DNA of 64,000 bases from Nostoc sphaeroides (GCF_003443655.1 NZ_CP031941.1:1173501-1237500); one strand, 5' to 3'; counted from the stretch's first letter, positions 27,585 to 36,864 are shown. Numbers and translations: made by a program. Notes: generated by a model not told the origin, from the letters alone.

Positions 27585-27822
27585 AACTCAAAGTCCCTAT
27601 TCAGGATATACATATTAAAAAATAACTTCAAAGCAACACTTTAACTCTACGGAAAACCTATCCAACACAAATACACTAATATAATCAGAATATCTTAGAA
27701 GCCAAGCATTGGCAGATGCGAAGCCACCTTCAGCATTAGGGAGAAATCCGCACCTTGAGTCAGGCTGGCATCGCGCTAGGATGTATTACAGTTAACGGCA
27801 TAGTTTCAGGCGATCAGTTGCT

Positions 27823-28485
27823 ATGGACATTTCCCCAATTAAGGCTGTTCAAGCCCCATATTACGGCGATAACTTTTACCGGACACCACCGCCAGATTTA
27901 CCTTCCCTCTTATTGAAGGAGCGAATTGTCTATATTGGGATGCCTCTGGTGCCTGCTGTCACGGAATTAATCGTGGCCGAATTGCTATTTTTGCAATCCG
28001 ACGACCCCGAAAAACCGATTAAAATCTATATCAATTCCACCGGCACTTCCGGTTACAGTGGCGAACCCATTGGCTTTGAAACCGAAGCCTTCGCCATCTT
28101 TGACACCATGAAATATATCAAACCTCCTATCCACACCATTTGCGTCGGTTCCGCGATGGGAATGGCAGCGATGCTACTCAGTGCTGGTACAAAAGGTTGC
28201 CGTGCTAGTTTGCCTCACTCCTCGATTATCCTGCATCAGCCCAAGAGCTACGCCCAAGGTCAAGCAACGGATATTCAAATTCGCGCCAGGGAAGTTTTGG
28301 TAAATAAAGGGGCGTTAGTTGATATCTTACATCGCACCACTGGACAACCCCCAGAAAAAATTACCAAAGACATGGATCGGCTGTTATATTTAACACCCTA
28401 CGAAGCTAAGGAATACGGGCTTATTGACCGAGTTTTTGAGAAAGAAGAACTCGCCAATCCCCCACTCCCTGCCAGTGTCCTTTAA
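27823..28485 (+). CDS. clpR: ClpR, inactive ClpP-like subunit
   Basis: A 220-residue paralogue of the ClpP protease subunit. At the place of the nucleophile serine (GxAASM) it reads GSAMGMAAM, with Gly113 instead of Ser, so it cannot cleave; the HQP histidine environment (IILHQPKSYAQGQATD) is kept. The insertion STGTSGYSGEPIGFETE is typical of cyanobacterial ClpR. In cyanobacteria ClpR joins ClpP3 in an essential mixed ring that works with ClpC. The active partner gene follows after an STRR. Confidence 0.9.
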   Translation: MDISPIKAVQAPYYGDNFYRTPPPDLPSLLLKERIVYIGMPLVPAVTELIVAELLFLQSDDPEKPIKIYINSTGTSGYSGEPIGFETEAFAIFDTMKYIKPPIHTICVGSAMGMAAMLLSAGTKGCRASLPHSSIILHQPKSYAQGQATDIQIRAREVLVNKGALVDILHRTTGQPPEKITKDMDRLLYLTPYEAKEYGLIDRVFEKEELANPPLPASVL

Positions 28486-28605
28486 TTTGTCCTTTGTCCT
28501 TTGTCCTTTGTCATTCGTCCTTTGTTAATAACCAAAAATTATTAATGACTAATGACCAATGACTAATGACCAATGACCAATGACCAATGACCAATGACTA
28601 ATTAA
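28486..28605. repeat. STRRs between clpR and clpP
   Basis: TTTGTCC heptamers (about 28489-28525) and ATGACCA/ATGACTA heptamers (about 28543-28600) fill the gap within the operon. Confidence 0.85.
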
Positions 28606-28619
28606 AAACGGAGTAAATT

Positions 28620-29231
28620 ATGCCTATAGGCGTTCCTAAAGTTCCTTACCGGATGCCCGGTGGACAATATACAGATTGGATTAGCATCTACGATCGCCTT
28701 TACCGGGAACGGATTATCTTCTTGGGGCGAGATATTGATGATGAAATTGCCAATCAAATTATCGCTGTAATGCTGTATCTGGACTCAGACGATCCAGGTA
28801 AAGATATTTATATATACATCAATTCCCCCGGTGGGATGGTTACATCTGGCATGGCTATTTTTGATACCATGCAACATATCAAATCAGATGTAGTGACTAT
28901 TTGCGTCGGTTTAGCGGCTTCAATGGGGTCTTTCCTGCTGGCTGCTGGCACCAAAGGCAAACGCCTAGCATTGCCTCACTCACGGATTATGATTCACCAG
29001 CCTTCAGGTGGCACCCGTGGACAAGCAAGCGATATCGAAATTGAAGCTAGAGAGATTCTGCGGATTCGTCACCAGCTCAATGGCATTTATGCCGATAAAA
29101 CCGGTCAGACTATAGAAAAGATTGAAAAAGATATGGATCGCGACTTTTTCATGTCTGCCGAAGAAGCAAAACAATACGGTTTAATTGACCGTGTGATTGA
29201 AGACCGAACCTCGATAGTAACAGGCGAGTAG
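28620..29231 (+). CDS. clpP: ClpP protease subunit (ClpP3-type)
   Basis: A 203-residue Clp serine peptidase. The triad is complete: Ser101 in GLAASMGSF, His in [15 protein letters not shown] and Asp in [16 protein letters not shown]. Its place immediately behind clpR on the same strand matches the cyanobacterial clpR-clpP3 operon, so it is probably ClpP3, forming the mixed ClpP3/R core that degrades substrates delivered by ClpC. A GGAGTAAATT sequence just before the ATG gives a fair ribosome-binding site. Confidence 0.92.
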   Translation: MPIGVPKVPYRMPGGQYTDWISIYDRLYRERIIFLGRDIDDEIANQIIAVMLYLDSDDPGKDIYIYINSPGGMVTSGMAIFDTMQHIKSDVVTICVGLAASMGSFLLAAGTKGKRLALPHSRIMIHQPSGGTRGQASDIEIEAREILRIRHQLNGIYADKTGQTIEKIEKDMDRDFFMSAEEAKQYGLIDRVIEDRTSIVTGE

Positions 29232-29306
29232 GAAGGCAGGGGGCAGGGAGCAGGGAGCAGGGAGCAGGGGGAGAGTAAAAACTCCTAACTCCTAACTCCC
29301 CACTCC
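29232..29306. repeat. STRR (GCAGGGA, CTAACTC)
   Basis: GCAGGGA heptamers followed by CTCCTAA/CTCCCCA heptamers behind clpP. Confidence 0.8.
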
Positions 29307-29431
29307 CTCCCCTAAACGAAATGTCAACATTGAACTTAAAAATAGCAACTTAGCCCTTATTATTAATAGTTTAGGCGTGAAGCAGATAGCTGATAGCCTT
29401 TTGCTGGATATTCGATAGCTCATAGCTCAAG

Positions 29432-30058
29432 ATGGATCTTGGAGATTGTTACCGTTTACTAGGTTTGAGATCAGGAGCTTCTTTTGCTGACATCAAAGCG
29501 TCTTACCGACGATTGGCGCAGCAATATCACCCCGATATCAACCCAGATGACAACAAAGCCAAAGATAAGTTTATTGCGTTGACAGAGGCGTACAAACTCC
29601 TGCTGACTGTGGTACTGCCAGAGGAAAGTGTGGCACATTCAACTCAGGTGTCAACATCTGGTGGGCGTGATGACGCTAAGGCAACGCATAGGCAGAAAAC
29701 GCCGACAACAACGGTGACAAGCCAAGAACCAGGGAAACCAAAGCCGCCTAATGTGTTGGAAATAGAAGAACGGCTGAAGTGGAAGACTTACGATCAATTG
29801 CAGCGATTTTTGCAAGAAAGACGATTTCCGCAAGCGATCGCCCTAGCGGAAGCTTTAGCAGATCGTTTGTCAACAGATGCAGAAGTTCGCCAATGGCTAG
29901 CGATCGCTTATCAAATTTGGGGACGGGCGCTAATTTCGCAAAACCAGTTGCTCAAAGCCAGAATTTATCTCAAAAAAGCTCTGAAGACAGACCCCCATAA
30001 TAAAAGTCTCTGGTATGAAGTGCAGCGCGATTTTCAACGATTAGAACAAATTTTTTAA
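29432..30058 (+). CDS. J-domain protein with TPR-like C-terminus
   Basis: A 208-residue DnaJ-like co-chaperone. The J domain covers residues 1-62 (CYRLLGLRSGASFADIKASY, HPD motif at residues 33-35), which stimulates Hsp70 ATPase. There is no Gly/Phe region or zinc finger. The second half (about 110-200) looks like TPR helices (AEVRQWLAIAYQIWGRALIS and ARIYLKKALKTDPHN). It is therefore a type III J protein with its own substrate or partner specificity. It is close behind the clp operon but has a separate upstream region. Confidence 0.85.
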   Translation: MDLGDCYRLLGLRSGASFADIKASYRRLAQQYHPDINPDDNKAKDKFIALTEAYKLLLTVVLPEESVAHSTQVSTSGGRDDAKATHRQKTPTTTVTSQEPGKPKPPNVLEIEERLKWKTYDQLQRFLQERRFPQAIALAEALADRLSTDAEVRQWLAIAYQIWGRALISQNQLLKARIYLKKALKTDPHNKSLWYEVQRDFQRLEQIF

Positions 30059-30074
30059 ATATTGACAATATCTA

Positions 30075-30267
30075 GCTTCCCTCTCCAATATATCGGAGAG
30101 GGATTGAGGGTGAGGTAAGCCAGGGACATAAATTGTATGTTATTTAATTCTTATTCCTAAGACGGGAGGCGGGAGCCTCCCAAAAAGCATTCCCAGTCGG
30201 AGACTGGGAACGAGGTAATTAATTACGAATTACGAATTACGAACTACGAATTACGAATTACGAATTA
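30075..30267. repeat. Repeat cluster between convergent genes
   Basis: CCCTCTCCAATATATCGGAG (hairpin), GGGAGGCGGGAGCCTCCC with TTCCCAGTCGGAGACTGGGA (about 30162-30210), then ATTACGA heptamers from about 30218 into the aminotransferase stop codon region. Confidence 0.8.
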
Positions 30268-31464
30268 CCGCCATCCGCGTAATACTGCTCCTAATGTAGC
30301 GATTCCCTCAACAATCTTCTGAGTTGGCTGAAAGCTAAAAGCTAACCTGATAGCATCATCCCCCTGTCCATTGGTGTAGCAGCGAGTCCCTGGCAGAAAA
30401 GTGACGCCGTGTTCACTGGCAGCCATTAAGAGTGCTTTGGCGCTAATGTCTGACGGCAATTTACACCAAACGAAGAAGCCGCCATCAGGACGCTTTGCAA
30501 CTACATCACTGGGAAACTCTTGAGCGATCGCTTCTAATAACAAATTGCACTTATGCTTGTAGCAGGCAATTAACTCTTGAATGTGATTATCTAGTTTGCC
30601 TGTGGCACAATAGCGGGCGACCACATGACTGACAAATGGCCCCACAGGCCCCTCACTTTTGAACATTGCTAGCCGCTCAATAATCGCTGGAGCGCCGCAA
30701 GCCCAGCCCAGACGGATACCAGGCGCAATAATTTTCGAGAAGGTACTTACATATAATACCCACCCCTCTTGGTCGAGGGTTGCCAGGGGGGGCACAGTTT
30801 CACCTTGGAAACGCAAATCGCTATAAGCATCGTCTTCCACCACCACCACGCCATATTCAGCCGCTAATGCTACCAGTTTTTGACGGCGAAATAACGGCAT
30901 AGTAGTGCCTGTGGGATTGTGAAAGGTGGGGATGGTGTAAATAAACCGGGGCCGGATGCCCTGCTTCTTCAAGTCGCTCAAAGTTACTTCTAGGGCATCT
31001 ACATCCATCCCCAACTCATCCACAGGAATGGTAATTATGCGTGCGCCAGCTTGGACAAATCTAGCAACTACTCCCAGGAAAGTTGGGCCTTCGACAATTA
31101 CCACATCATCAGGTTCGATAAACACATCTGGTAGCAAGCCCAGAATCTGACCAGAACCATAGCCAATGATTAGGCGATCGCGATCGGTACTGATTCCTTT
31201 AGCCTGCAAGCGGAGGATAATTTGCTCGTATAGTTGAGCTGAAGGTGGGCCGTAATTGAGAGCAAGGGGGGCCTCTTCTGCCAGCACAGCAGCACTTGCA
31301 GTAGCCAAGTGAGCGTGAGGAAAAAGAATTGGGTCAGCTAGACCATAGGTAAAGCTGACAGTGGTGATTTTGCTTAACTCTGTACTATAGGTTGGTGGTG
31401 CGATGTTTCTAGCCCGTTCGGCGAACAAATCAGTAATTCGGTAAGCAGGGGTAGTGGCAGCCAT
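30265..31464 (-). CDS. PLP-dependent aminotransferase (class I/II, LysN/2-aminoadipate type)
   Basis: A 399-residue fold-type I aminotransferase without the DNA-binding domain of MocR regulators. Features are the cofactor-contact segments YGSGQILGLLPDVF, FIYTIPTFHNPTG, VVEDDAYSDLRF and the Schiff-base lysine in STFSKIIAPGIRLGW, followed by RLAFSF with the carboxylate-binding arginine. The amino donor and acceptor cannot be told; 2-aminoadipate or aromatic/branched substrates are usual for the family. It is convergent with the J-domain gene. Confidence 0.88.
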   Translation of the reverse strand: MAATTPAYRITDLFAERARNIAPPTYSTELSKITTVSFTYGLADPILFPHAHLATASAAVLAEEAPLALNYGPPSAQLYEQIILRLQAKGISTDRDRLIIGYGSGQILGLLPDVFIEPDDVVIVEGPTFLGVVARFVQAGARIITIPVDELGMDVDALEVTLSDLKKQGIRPRFIYTIPTFHNPTGTTMPLFRRQKLVALAAEYGVVVVEDDAYSDLRFQGETVPPLATLDQEGWVLYVSTFSKIIAPGIRLGWACGAPAIIERLAMFKSEGPVGPFVSHVVARYCATGKLDNHIQELIACYKHKCNLLLEAIAQEFPSDVVAKRPDGGFFVWCKLPSDISAKALLMAASEHGVTFLPGTRCYTNGQGDDAIRLAFSFQPTQKIVEGIATLGAVLRGWR

Positions 31465-31893
31465 AAGAAGTTTAAAATTGGAAGTCAGAATACAGACAAG
31501 AAGACAATTAGTGAAAAGTCAGATTGGAGGAAGCCTTCGATCTGTTAGCGCAGCGTCGGAACGAGCATCACTTTTCAAGAAAGTGGGGGTGTTAAACTTT
31601 CGTTAATCGCCCAGAATTCATGGTGGATTCTGGCTGCTGACGGATGTATTCTTCCTTATAACATGATGACTGATAGAACGGAATTACTGACAGTGAAATT
31701 AATTAACCTCAAGTGGCAGCAGCTAATTCTAAGCTTAGGCTGTCTACTACTGATTATTGCCTGTAAAAGTTTCTATCCCACTACTAACCCAGATCCTAAA
31801 CTTCTCAAAATTGCCACAGATCCTACGTTTATCCCTTTTGAAATCCAAAGGGCTAGCGGGAACTTGGAAGGTTTTGATATTGATTTGATGAAT

Positions 31894-31922
31894 GCGTTGG
31901 CGCAGCCCGCCGCAGGCATCGC
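31894..31922. repeat. 29-bp GCGATG element (inverted) in SBP pseudogene
   Basis: GCGTTGGCGCAGCCCGCCGC and the following AGGCATCGC are the reverse complement of the element type at 26197. It encodes LAQPAAGIA, extra to the family pattern. Confidence 0.85.
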
Positions 31923-32086
31923 TAAAGTAGCAGGTTTTGCAGTCAAGTTTGAAAGTCTGCCTTTTGATGGCATGATCTCAACTTTGCAAGTCATAAAGAG
32001 TCGATGCAGCAATTAGCGGAATCACAATTACCGCTGAACGCCTAAAAACAATTGCTTTTTCACGACCTTATTTTAAAGCCGGACTA

Positions 32087-32115
32087 GCGATGTCTACGAC
32101 GGGCTACGCCTACGC
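32087..32115. repeat. 29-bp GCGATG element in SBP pseudogene
   Basis: GCGATGTCTACGACGGGCTA plus CGCCTACGC, encoding MSTTGYAYA between FKAGLA and VREDN; differs by one base from the copy in the hemagglutinin signal peptide at 55278. Confidence 0.85.
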
Positions 32116-32448
32116 TGTCCGCGAAGACAATGAAAATATTAAAGACTTCAATAGTCTCAAAGGTAAAAAAATCGCTGTCCAAATTGGTTCCACTGGGGCA
32201 GATTTTGCCAAAACCATCCCCAACGCCAAAATTAGTACTTTTAGTTCTGGGCCAGAATTTTTCCAAGACTTACTCAATGGCAATATTGATGCTGTCGTTA
32301 GTGATGCTTTCGCAACTTTGTATGCGATTAAAAATGGTAAACTCCAAGGCATCAGAGTTGTTGCCGACCTGCTCACTCAAGAATACTACGGGATTGCTAC
32401 ACCTAAAGACTCCCCCCATCTAGATGCAATTAACAAAGGTATAGCGAC

Positions 32449-32632
32449 GAATGGCACTAAGAAAAGATACAGACCTTGTCCTGACTGATTCCCAACCTCC
32501 AGGCTGGGAACCCATTCTAGGAGGCTCCGCCTCCAGTAGCTTGACCAGAGGCAGAGCCTATGAGAATACATTCCCAGCCTGGAGGCTCTTAACGAGGCGA
32601 CACAAGCCTTTGCGCTTTTCTTAGTGCCATTC
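32449..32632. mobile_element. 184-bp MITE with 18-bp TIRs and 11-bp target duplication
   Basis: GAATGGCACTAAGAAAAG at 32449-32466 and its exact reverse complement CTTTTCTTAGTGCCATTC at 32615-32632 are the ends. GGTATAGCGAC directly flanks on both sides (32438-32448 and 32633-32643). The interior has only hairpins of the CCAGGCTGGGAA / GGAGGCTCCGCCTCC kind. The long duplication resembles IS4-family insertion. Confidence 0.9.
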
Positions 32633-32773
32633 GGTATAGCGACCTTGTTATCCAATGGCACTTACAAGCAAATTTATCTAAAATGGTTTAACGTTGACCC
32701 CCCGCAATTGCCAGATTCTTGGGAATAGGGAATAGGGGGAATGAGGAAGCAGGGGAAGCAGGGCAGGAATTCT

Positions 32774-32964
32774 AACTCCTCACTCCTAACTCCTAACTCC
32801 TAACTCCTAACTCCTAACTCTTAACTCCTCACTCCTCACTCCTAACTCCTAACTCCTAACTCTTAACTCCTCACTCCTCACTCCTAACTCCCCACTCCTC
32901 ACTCCTAACTCCTAACTCCCCACTCCCCACTCCCCACTCCCCACTCCCCACTCCCCACTCCCCA
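32774..32964. repeat. Long heptamer array, about 27 units
   Basis: Units of ACTCCTA, ACTCCTC and finally six or more ACTCCCC follow each other without gap. It is the longest STRR in the window. The remaining 190 bp to the phosphatase gene hold its promoter region but no gene. Confidence 0.95.
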
Positions 32965-33152
32965 TTTATAAGCAATTGCCTGCCAATATATTAAATATTT
33001 ACCTAATATGCGTCACAATTAATACTGCCACCAAAATTCATTGATAAACTACAATCTCTTATAGGTCTACTGTAGTCAGGGACAGCCAATTGTGGCACCT
33101 TGGATCTTAGTGGCTAGAAGCACCTTGGAGCAGGAATAAAGGAACTTCCACT

Positions 33153-35147
33153 ATGCTGATTTGCCCTCAGTGTAAATTTGAAAACCCCAATAGCAATAAA
33201 TTTTGTCAAAGCTGTGGCACATCCCTGACTCACAAGGTTTGTCCTGAATGCAGTACCGATGATGTACCTTTGAATGCACTAAGTTGTCATAACTGTGGCA
33301 CAGAATGTGGAACAGTGTTTTGGGCAATTATTGCTCAGGAAACGACTGCGAAAGCTTTGGGAGTAGAGGAGGATGCAGCAGAAAAGGGAGATGAGGGAGA
33401 TGAGGGAGCAATATCTTCTTCATCTCCTGTATCCGCTAATTCTCAGATTGCATTAGGTTCCTATTTAGACTCCCAAGAGCGCTATCAATTGTTAGATCCG
33501 CTACCTGCTCAAACGGAAACTGCCACCATTACTGATGTTGGTGTGAGAGTTCTAGACTGCCAGCCGTATCAAATATCACCCATTGAGGCAATATTAGCAA
33601 GTCAGCAATCGGATTTGCTAACGCCATCAGTGGAAGCAAGTGGAATTCCTCACCTTGCTAAACTTTATATTGCCTTACAATGCGAAGGTCAGCCGGGGAT
33701 ACCGCCGATTCACGATGCATGGCAGCAGGGCAATATGCAGGTAGTCATAATCGAAGACCGCTCACATTGGCAGTTTTTACTCGATTTATGGCAAGAAGAA
33801 ACAACAAGTTCGTTAAAAATTTTACACTGGTGTTATGAAATGACCCAACTTTGGGCATTATTGGAACCAGTAGGTTGTCGTCAAAGCCTTTTAGATTTGT
33901 CGAATTTGCGATTGGATGAAGACCAAACGCTGGCGCTACAAAGGTTGTATGTGGAATCATCCAATTCTTTGCCTGTCACCGAGTCGCCAGAAGATGCCGA
34001 AGCCCAAATATCTGCTATGGCAGAGCAACCCTTAAGCATTCAAGCTTTGGGACGGGTTTGGCAAGCGCTATTTAGGCAATCTCAACGCACTCAATTTGGC
34101 CCTGTAGTCCAGATGTTGGGGGATTTAGAGGTAGGTAAGATTCAGACGCTCACACAAGTGCGATCGCGTTTGGAGGAAATCTCTATTGAACTGGAAGCAC
34201 TAGGAACCGAAACTTTACCCCCAATAAAGGAGAAAAATACTGCTGTGCCCACTATACCGCAATCAGATGAGCCAGAAGATATCATTAGCAAAAGTGATGA
34301 TATGCCGACGGTTGTGCTGACGATGCAGTTAAGTAGCTTAGAAGATGCAGGACGCACAGATGTGGGGCGTCAGCGTCATCATAACGAAGACTACTTTGGC
34401 ATTGAAACCAAAATTCAAAAGCTGGAGTTGCCAAAAAGTCGAGTTCTCCAAGGGCATGGTTTGTATATTCTCTGTGATGGCATGGGTGGACATGCTGGCG
34501 GCGAAATAGCCAGTGAGTTAGGAGTCACCACCCTACGGCAATACTTTCAAGAATACTGGATTACCAACCAACTGCCAACGGAAGATAGCATTCGTGAGGC
34601 AGTGTTTTTAGCGAATGAGGCGATTTACAAGCTCAATCAAGAAGATGCCCGTTCTGGAGTTGGGCGCATGGGTACAACTTTGGTAATGCTGTTAATTCAA
34701 GACACTCAAGCCGCAGTTGCTCATGTGGGAGATAGCCGTCTCTATCGTTTAACGCGCAAGCGGGGACTAGAACAAGTCACAGTAGATCATGAAGTTGGGC
34801 AACGGGAAATTATCCGCGGAGTGGAAGCAAGCATCGCTTACGCCCGCCCAGATGCCTACCAACTCACCCAAGCTTTGGGGCCTCGTGACGAAAAGTCGAT
34901 TAATCCCGATGTGGGCTTTTTTGAAATCAATGAAGATACTCTTCTGCTGTTGGCATCGGATGGTCTATCAGATAATGATTTAATAGAAACCCATTGGCAG
35001 ACTCACTTAGAACCGTTACTTAGTTCTGGCGTTAACTTAGAACGGGGCGTTACAGACTTAATTGATTTGGCGAACCAACACAATGGTCACGACAATATTA
35101 CTGGTATACTTATTCGAGCAAAAGTACGTCCAAATCTGGAAAGTTAA
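33153..35147 (+). CDS. PP2C protein phosphatase with N-terminal zinc ribbons
   Basis: A 664-residue Ser/Thr phosphatase. Residues 1-60 hold cysteine pairs of two zinc ribbons (ICPQCKFENPNSNKFCQSCG, then CPECS and CHNCG). The middle 350 residues are a divergent region of unknown fold that may be kinase-like. The PP2C domain is at about residues 395-660, with RHHNEDYFG, LCDGMGGHAGGE, GMGTTLVMLL, HVGDSRLYRL, LLLASDGLSDND and GHDNITGIL supplying the metal-binding aspartates. It lies 113 bp before a kinase with a related zinc ribbon, making a phosphatase-kinase pair. The start follows AAAGGAACTT. Confidence 0.9.
   Translation: MLICPQCKFENPNSNKFCQSCGTSLTHKVCPECSTDDVPLNALSCHNCGTECGTVFWAIIAQETTAKALGVEEDAAEKGDEGDEGAISSSSPVSANSQIALGSYLDSQERYQLLDPLPAQTETATITDVGVRVLDCQPYQISPIEAILASQQSDLLTPSVEASGIPHLAKLYIALQCEGQPGIPPIHDAWQQGNMQVVIIEDRSHWQFLLDLWQEETTSSLKILHWCYEMTQLWALLEPVGCRQSLLDLSNLRLDEDQTLALQRLYVESSNSLPVTESPEDAEAQISAMAEQPLSIQALGRVWQALFRQSQRTQFGPVVQMLGDLEVGKIQTLTQVRSRLEEISIELEALGTETLPPIKEKNTAVPTIPQSDEPEDIISKSDDMPTVVLTMQLSSLEDAGRTDVGRQRHHNEDYFGIETKIQKLELPKSRVLQGHGLYILCDGMGGHAGGEIASELGVTTLRQYFQEYWITNQLPTEDSIREAVFLANEAIYKLNQEDARSGVGRMGTTLVMLLIQDTQAAVAHVGDSRLYRLTRKRGLEQVTVDHEVGQREIIRGVEASIAYARPDAYQLTQALGPRDEKSINPDVGFFEINEDTLLLLASDGLSDNDLIETHWQTHLEPLLSSGVNLERGVTDLIDLANQHNGHDNITGILIRAKVRPNLES
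33386..33408. repeat. GAGATGAGG repeat inside phosphatase gene
   Basis: GGGAGATGAGGGAGATGAGG is identical to part of the intergenic mosaic near 5460; here it encodes GDEGDEG. Confidence 0.75.
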
Positions 35148-35194
35148 AAAAAATGGGGGGTGGCGAATGGGGCATAAAGACTGGGAAATAATTC

Positions 35195-35240
35195 TCCTAA
35201 TCCCTACTCCCCACTCCCTATTCCCCACTCCCCACTCCCT
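35195..35240. repeat. STRR (CCCCACT, CCCTATT)
   Basis: Six or so heptamers fill the gap between phosphatase and kinase genes. Confidence 0.85.
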
Positions 35241-35260
35241 CTTACCTTTTAGGTTGTATT

Positions 35261-36532
35261 GTGGTTAGTCTGACTCTGTTAGAACCGCAACAGAAAACGC
35301 CCCTCCAGCAGTGGTGCTTTGAGAACTCTTCCATAATTCGGATTGGTCGAGCGGCAGATAATCATGTTGTTTTAACTGATACTTTAGTTTCGCGGCATCA
35401 TCTAGAACTGAGACAAGTAGATTCTGCTGACAATGGCGGTGGTTGGCGGCTGATTAGTCAGGGTACTAATGGGACTTTCCTCAACGGTGTCCTTGTAATT
35501 CAGAGTCCGTTACCAGATAATTCCCTGTTGCAACTGGCACAGGGAGGCCCAATACTGAAATTCCAAATTCAGGATGTAACAGTACTGGAAACTGGTGTGC
35601 GATCGCAACAGCTGCAAGAAACAGACGAAAACGCCGTTGCAACACTCCACTCAGCCGAAGGTAGATCCACTTGCACCCATGAAGGCAATTCGCCAAACAA
35701 TCTGTTTTGCATCCACTGCGGCCAACCTCTCTCAGTACAACAGAAAATTCGCCATTATCAGGTGTTGCGAACTCTCGGACAAGGAGGCATGGGTACTACT
35801 TATCTGGCTTGGGATGCGGCTGGTCAGATTGCGGGTATGCCACAACTGCTGGTGTTGAAGCAAATGAATGCTGATATGGTAAAAATTGCCAAAGCTCAAG
35901 AATTATTTGAGCGGGAGGCGTATACTCTCAAATCCCTTAACCATCCGGGAATTCCCAAGTATTACGATTTCTTTGTAGAAGACGGAAAAAAATACTTGGC
36001 AATGGAACTAATCCACGGACAGGATTTAGAGAGACGTGTCTATACTACTGGGCCAGTTACGCCAAACCAAGCGATCGCTTGGATGATCCAAACCTGCGAT
36101 ATTTTAGAATATCTTCATAGCCAAGAGCCTCCACTGATTCACCGCGACATTAAACCCGCCAACTTAATGGTGCGAAGTTCACTAAATCGCATAGTGGTGC
36201 TAGATTTTGGCGCAGTTAAGGAAATTGGCACAGCGCCCGGTACTCGCATTGGTGCAGAAGGTTATTGCGCTCCTGAACAAGAACGAGGACAACCTTTGAC
36301 TCAATCTGATTTGTATGCAATTGGGCCAACGGTGATTTTTCTGCTCACAGGCGAAAACCCTTTCAAGTATTACCGCCAACAAGGGCGAAACTTCAGGTTT
36401 GATGTGGCAAAAGTTCCCACTATTAGTTCCCAATTAAGGGATGTAATTGATCGCGTTACAGAACCATTGCCACGCGATCGCTATCAAACTGCAAAGGAAT
36501 TAGCTGCGGCGTTAGCTGGCTGCCAAGTTTAG
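35261..36532 (+). CDS. FHA-domain Ser/Thr protein kinase
   Basis: A 423-residue protein. Residues of about 20-110 are an FHA phosphothreonine-binding domain (IRIGRAADNHVVL, SRHHLEL, GTNGTFLNG). A zinc ribbon with C-x(12)-C-x2-C spacing (LFCIHCGQPL) links it to a Hanks-type kinase at about 160-420: glycine loop TLGQGGMGTTYLA, lysine in LVLKQM, catalytic HRDIKPANLM, DFG in VLDFGAVKE and APE in YCAPEQE. All catalytic residues are present. The GTG at 35261 is the start. Together with the upstream PP2C it likely forms a reversible phosphorylation switch. Confidence 0.9.
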   Translation: MVSLTLLEPQQKTPLQQWCFENSSIIRIGRAADNHVVLTDTLVSRHHLELRQVDSADNGGGWRLISQGTNGTFLNGVLVIQSPLPDNSLLQLAQGGPILKFQIQDVTVLETGVRSQQLQETDENAVATLHSAEGRSTCTHEGNSPNNLFCIHCGQPLSVQQKIRHYQVLRTLGQGGMGTTYLAWDAAGQIAGMPQLLVLKQMNADMVKIAKAQELFEREAYTLKSLNHPGIPKYYDFFVEDGKKYLAMELIHGQDLERRVYTTGPVTPNQAIAWMIQTCDILEYLHSQEPPLIHRDIKPANLMVRSSLNRIVVLDFGAVKEIGTAPGTRIGAEGYCAPEQERGQPLTQSDLYAIGPTVIFLLTGENPFKYYRQQGRNFRFDVAKVPTISSQLRDVIDRVTEPLPRDRYQTAKELAAALAGCQV

Positions 36533-36549
36533 AGAGTTAGGAGTTAGGA

Positions 36550-36577
36550 GTAGAGACGCGATTAATCGCGTCTCTAC
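36550..36577. repeat. GACGCGAT palindrome, perfect 28-bp copy
   Basis: GTAGAGACGCGAT and ATCGCGTCTCTAC flank TA. It is the cleanest copy of the family whose expansion is seen at 1385-1672. It is bordered by GTTAGGA heptamers on both sides; CCCCTAC/CCCCTGC-type repeats follow to 36655. Confidence 0.9.
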
Positions 36578-36645
36578 AAAAGTTAGGAGTTAGAATTCTT
36601 CCCCTACTTCCCCTGCTTCCTCATCCCCCTCATTCCCCCTATTCC

Positions 36646-36864
36646 CTATTCCTCATCCCAAGTCTCTACAGCTAGCAATTCACTAACTGGGTCTTGCATA
36701 CTAAAGCCAAAGTCAAGCAGTTCCTGTTTCCAGTGCTGCCATTCATTACCGTAGAGCAAGGCGATTTTCCAGATGCTATCGCTTGGCTTGATAATGTTCG
36801 ATTCTATGAGTGATTGCACGTTGCGCTGCAATTTCACCATTGGGTGAATCACTTGCTGAGTCAT
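36646..36864 (-). CDS. Small conserved cyanobacterial protein (DUF4327-like)
   Basis: A 72-residue acidic protein, MTQQVIHPMVKLQRNVQSLI to PVSELLAVETWDEE. It resembles the short cyanobacterial DUF4327-type proteins in length and in the pattern of a helix, a short loop and a C-terminal helix. Function unknown. It is the only minus-strand gene between the kinase and the TPR gene. Confidence 0.6.
   Translation of the reverse strand: MTQQVIHPMVKLQRNVQSLIESNIIKPSDSIWKIALLYGNEWQHWKQELLDFGFSMQDPVSELLAVETWDEE

Larger units (their letters stand above)
31663..32728 (+). pseudogene. Polar amino-acid ABC transporter substrate-binding protein, disrupted
   Basis: The ancestral gene encoded a solute-binding lipoprotein of the glutamine/arginine type (SBP family 3). 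The lipobox LLLIIAC is at about residue 37; FEIQRASGNLEGFDIDLMNA, FESLPFDGMI, then after a one-base frameshift near 31995-32000 TAERLKTIAFSRPYFKAG, KGKKIAVQIGSTGA and finally NGTYKQIYLKWFNVDPP ending at 32726-32728. It is interrupted by a 184-bp MITE at 32449-32632 that brings a stop codon, and also carries two in-frame 29-bp repeats. Frames 31663-32016 and 32090-32488 are parts of this one dead gene. No permease or ATPase gene is adjacent. Confidence 0.9.

Noticed and set aside
31663-32488. Two separate small transporter proteins (31663-32016 and 32090-32488).
   Set aside because: They are pieces of a single frameshifted and MITE-interrupted gene, shown by the continuous family sequence across the gaps.
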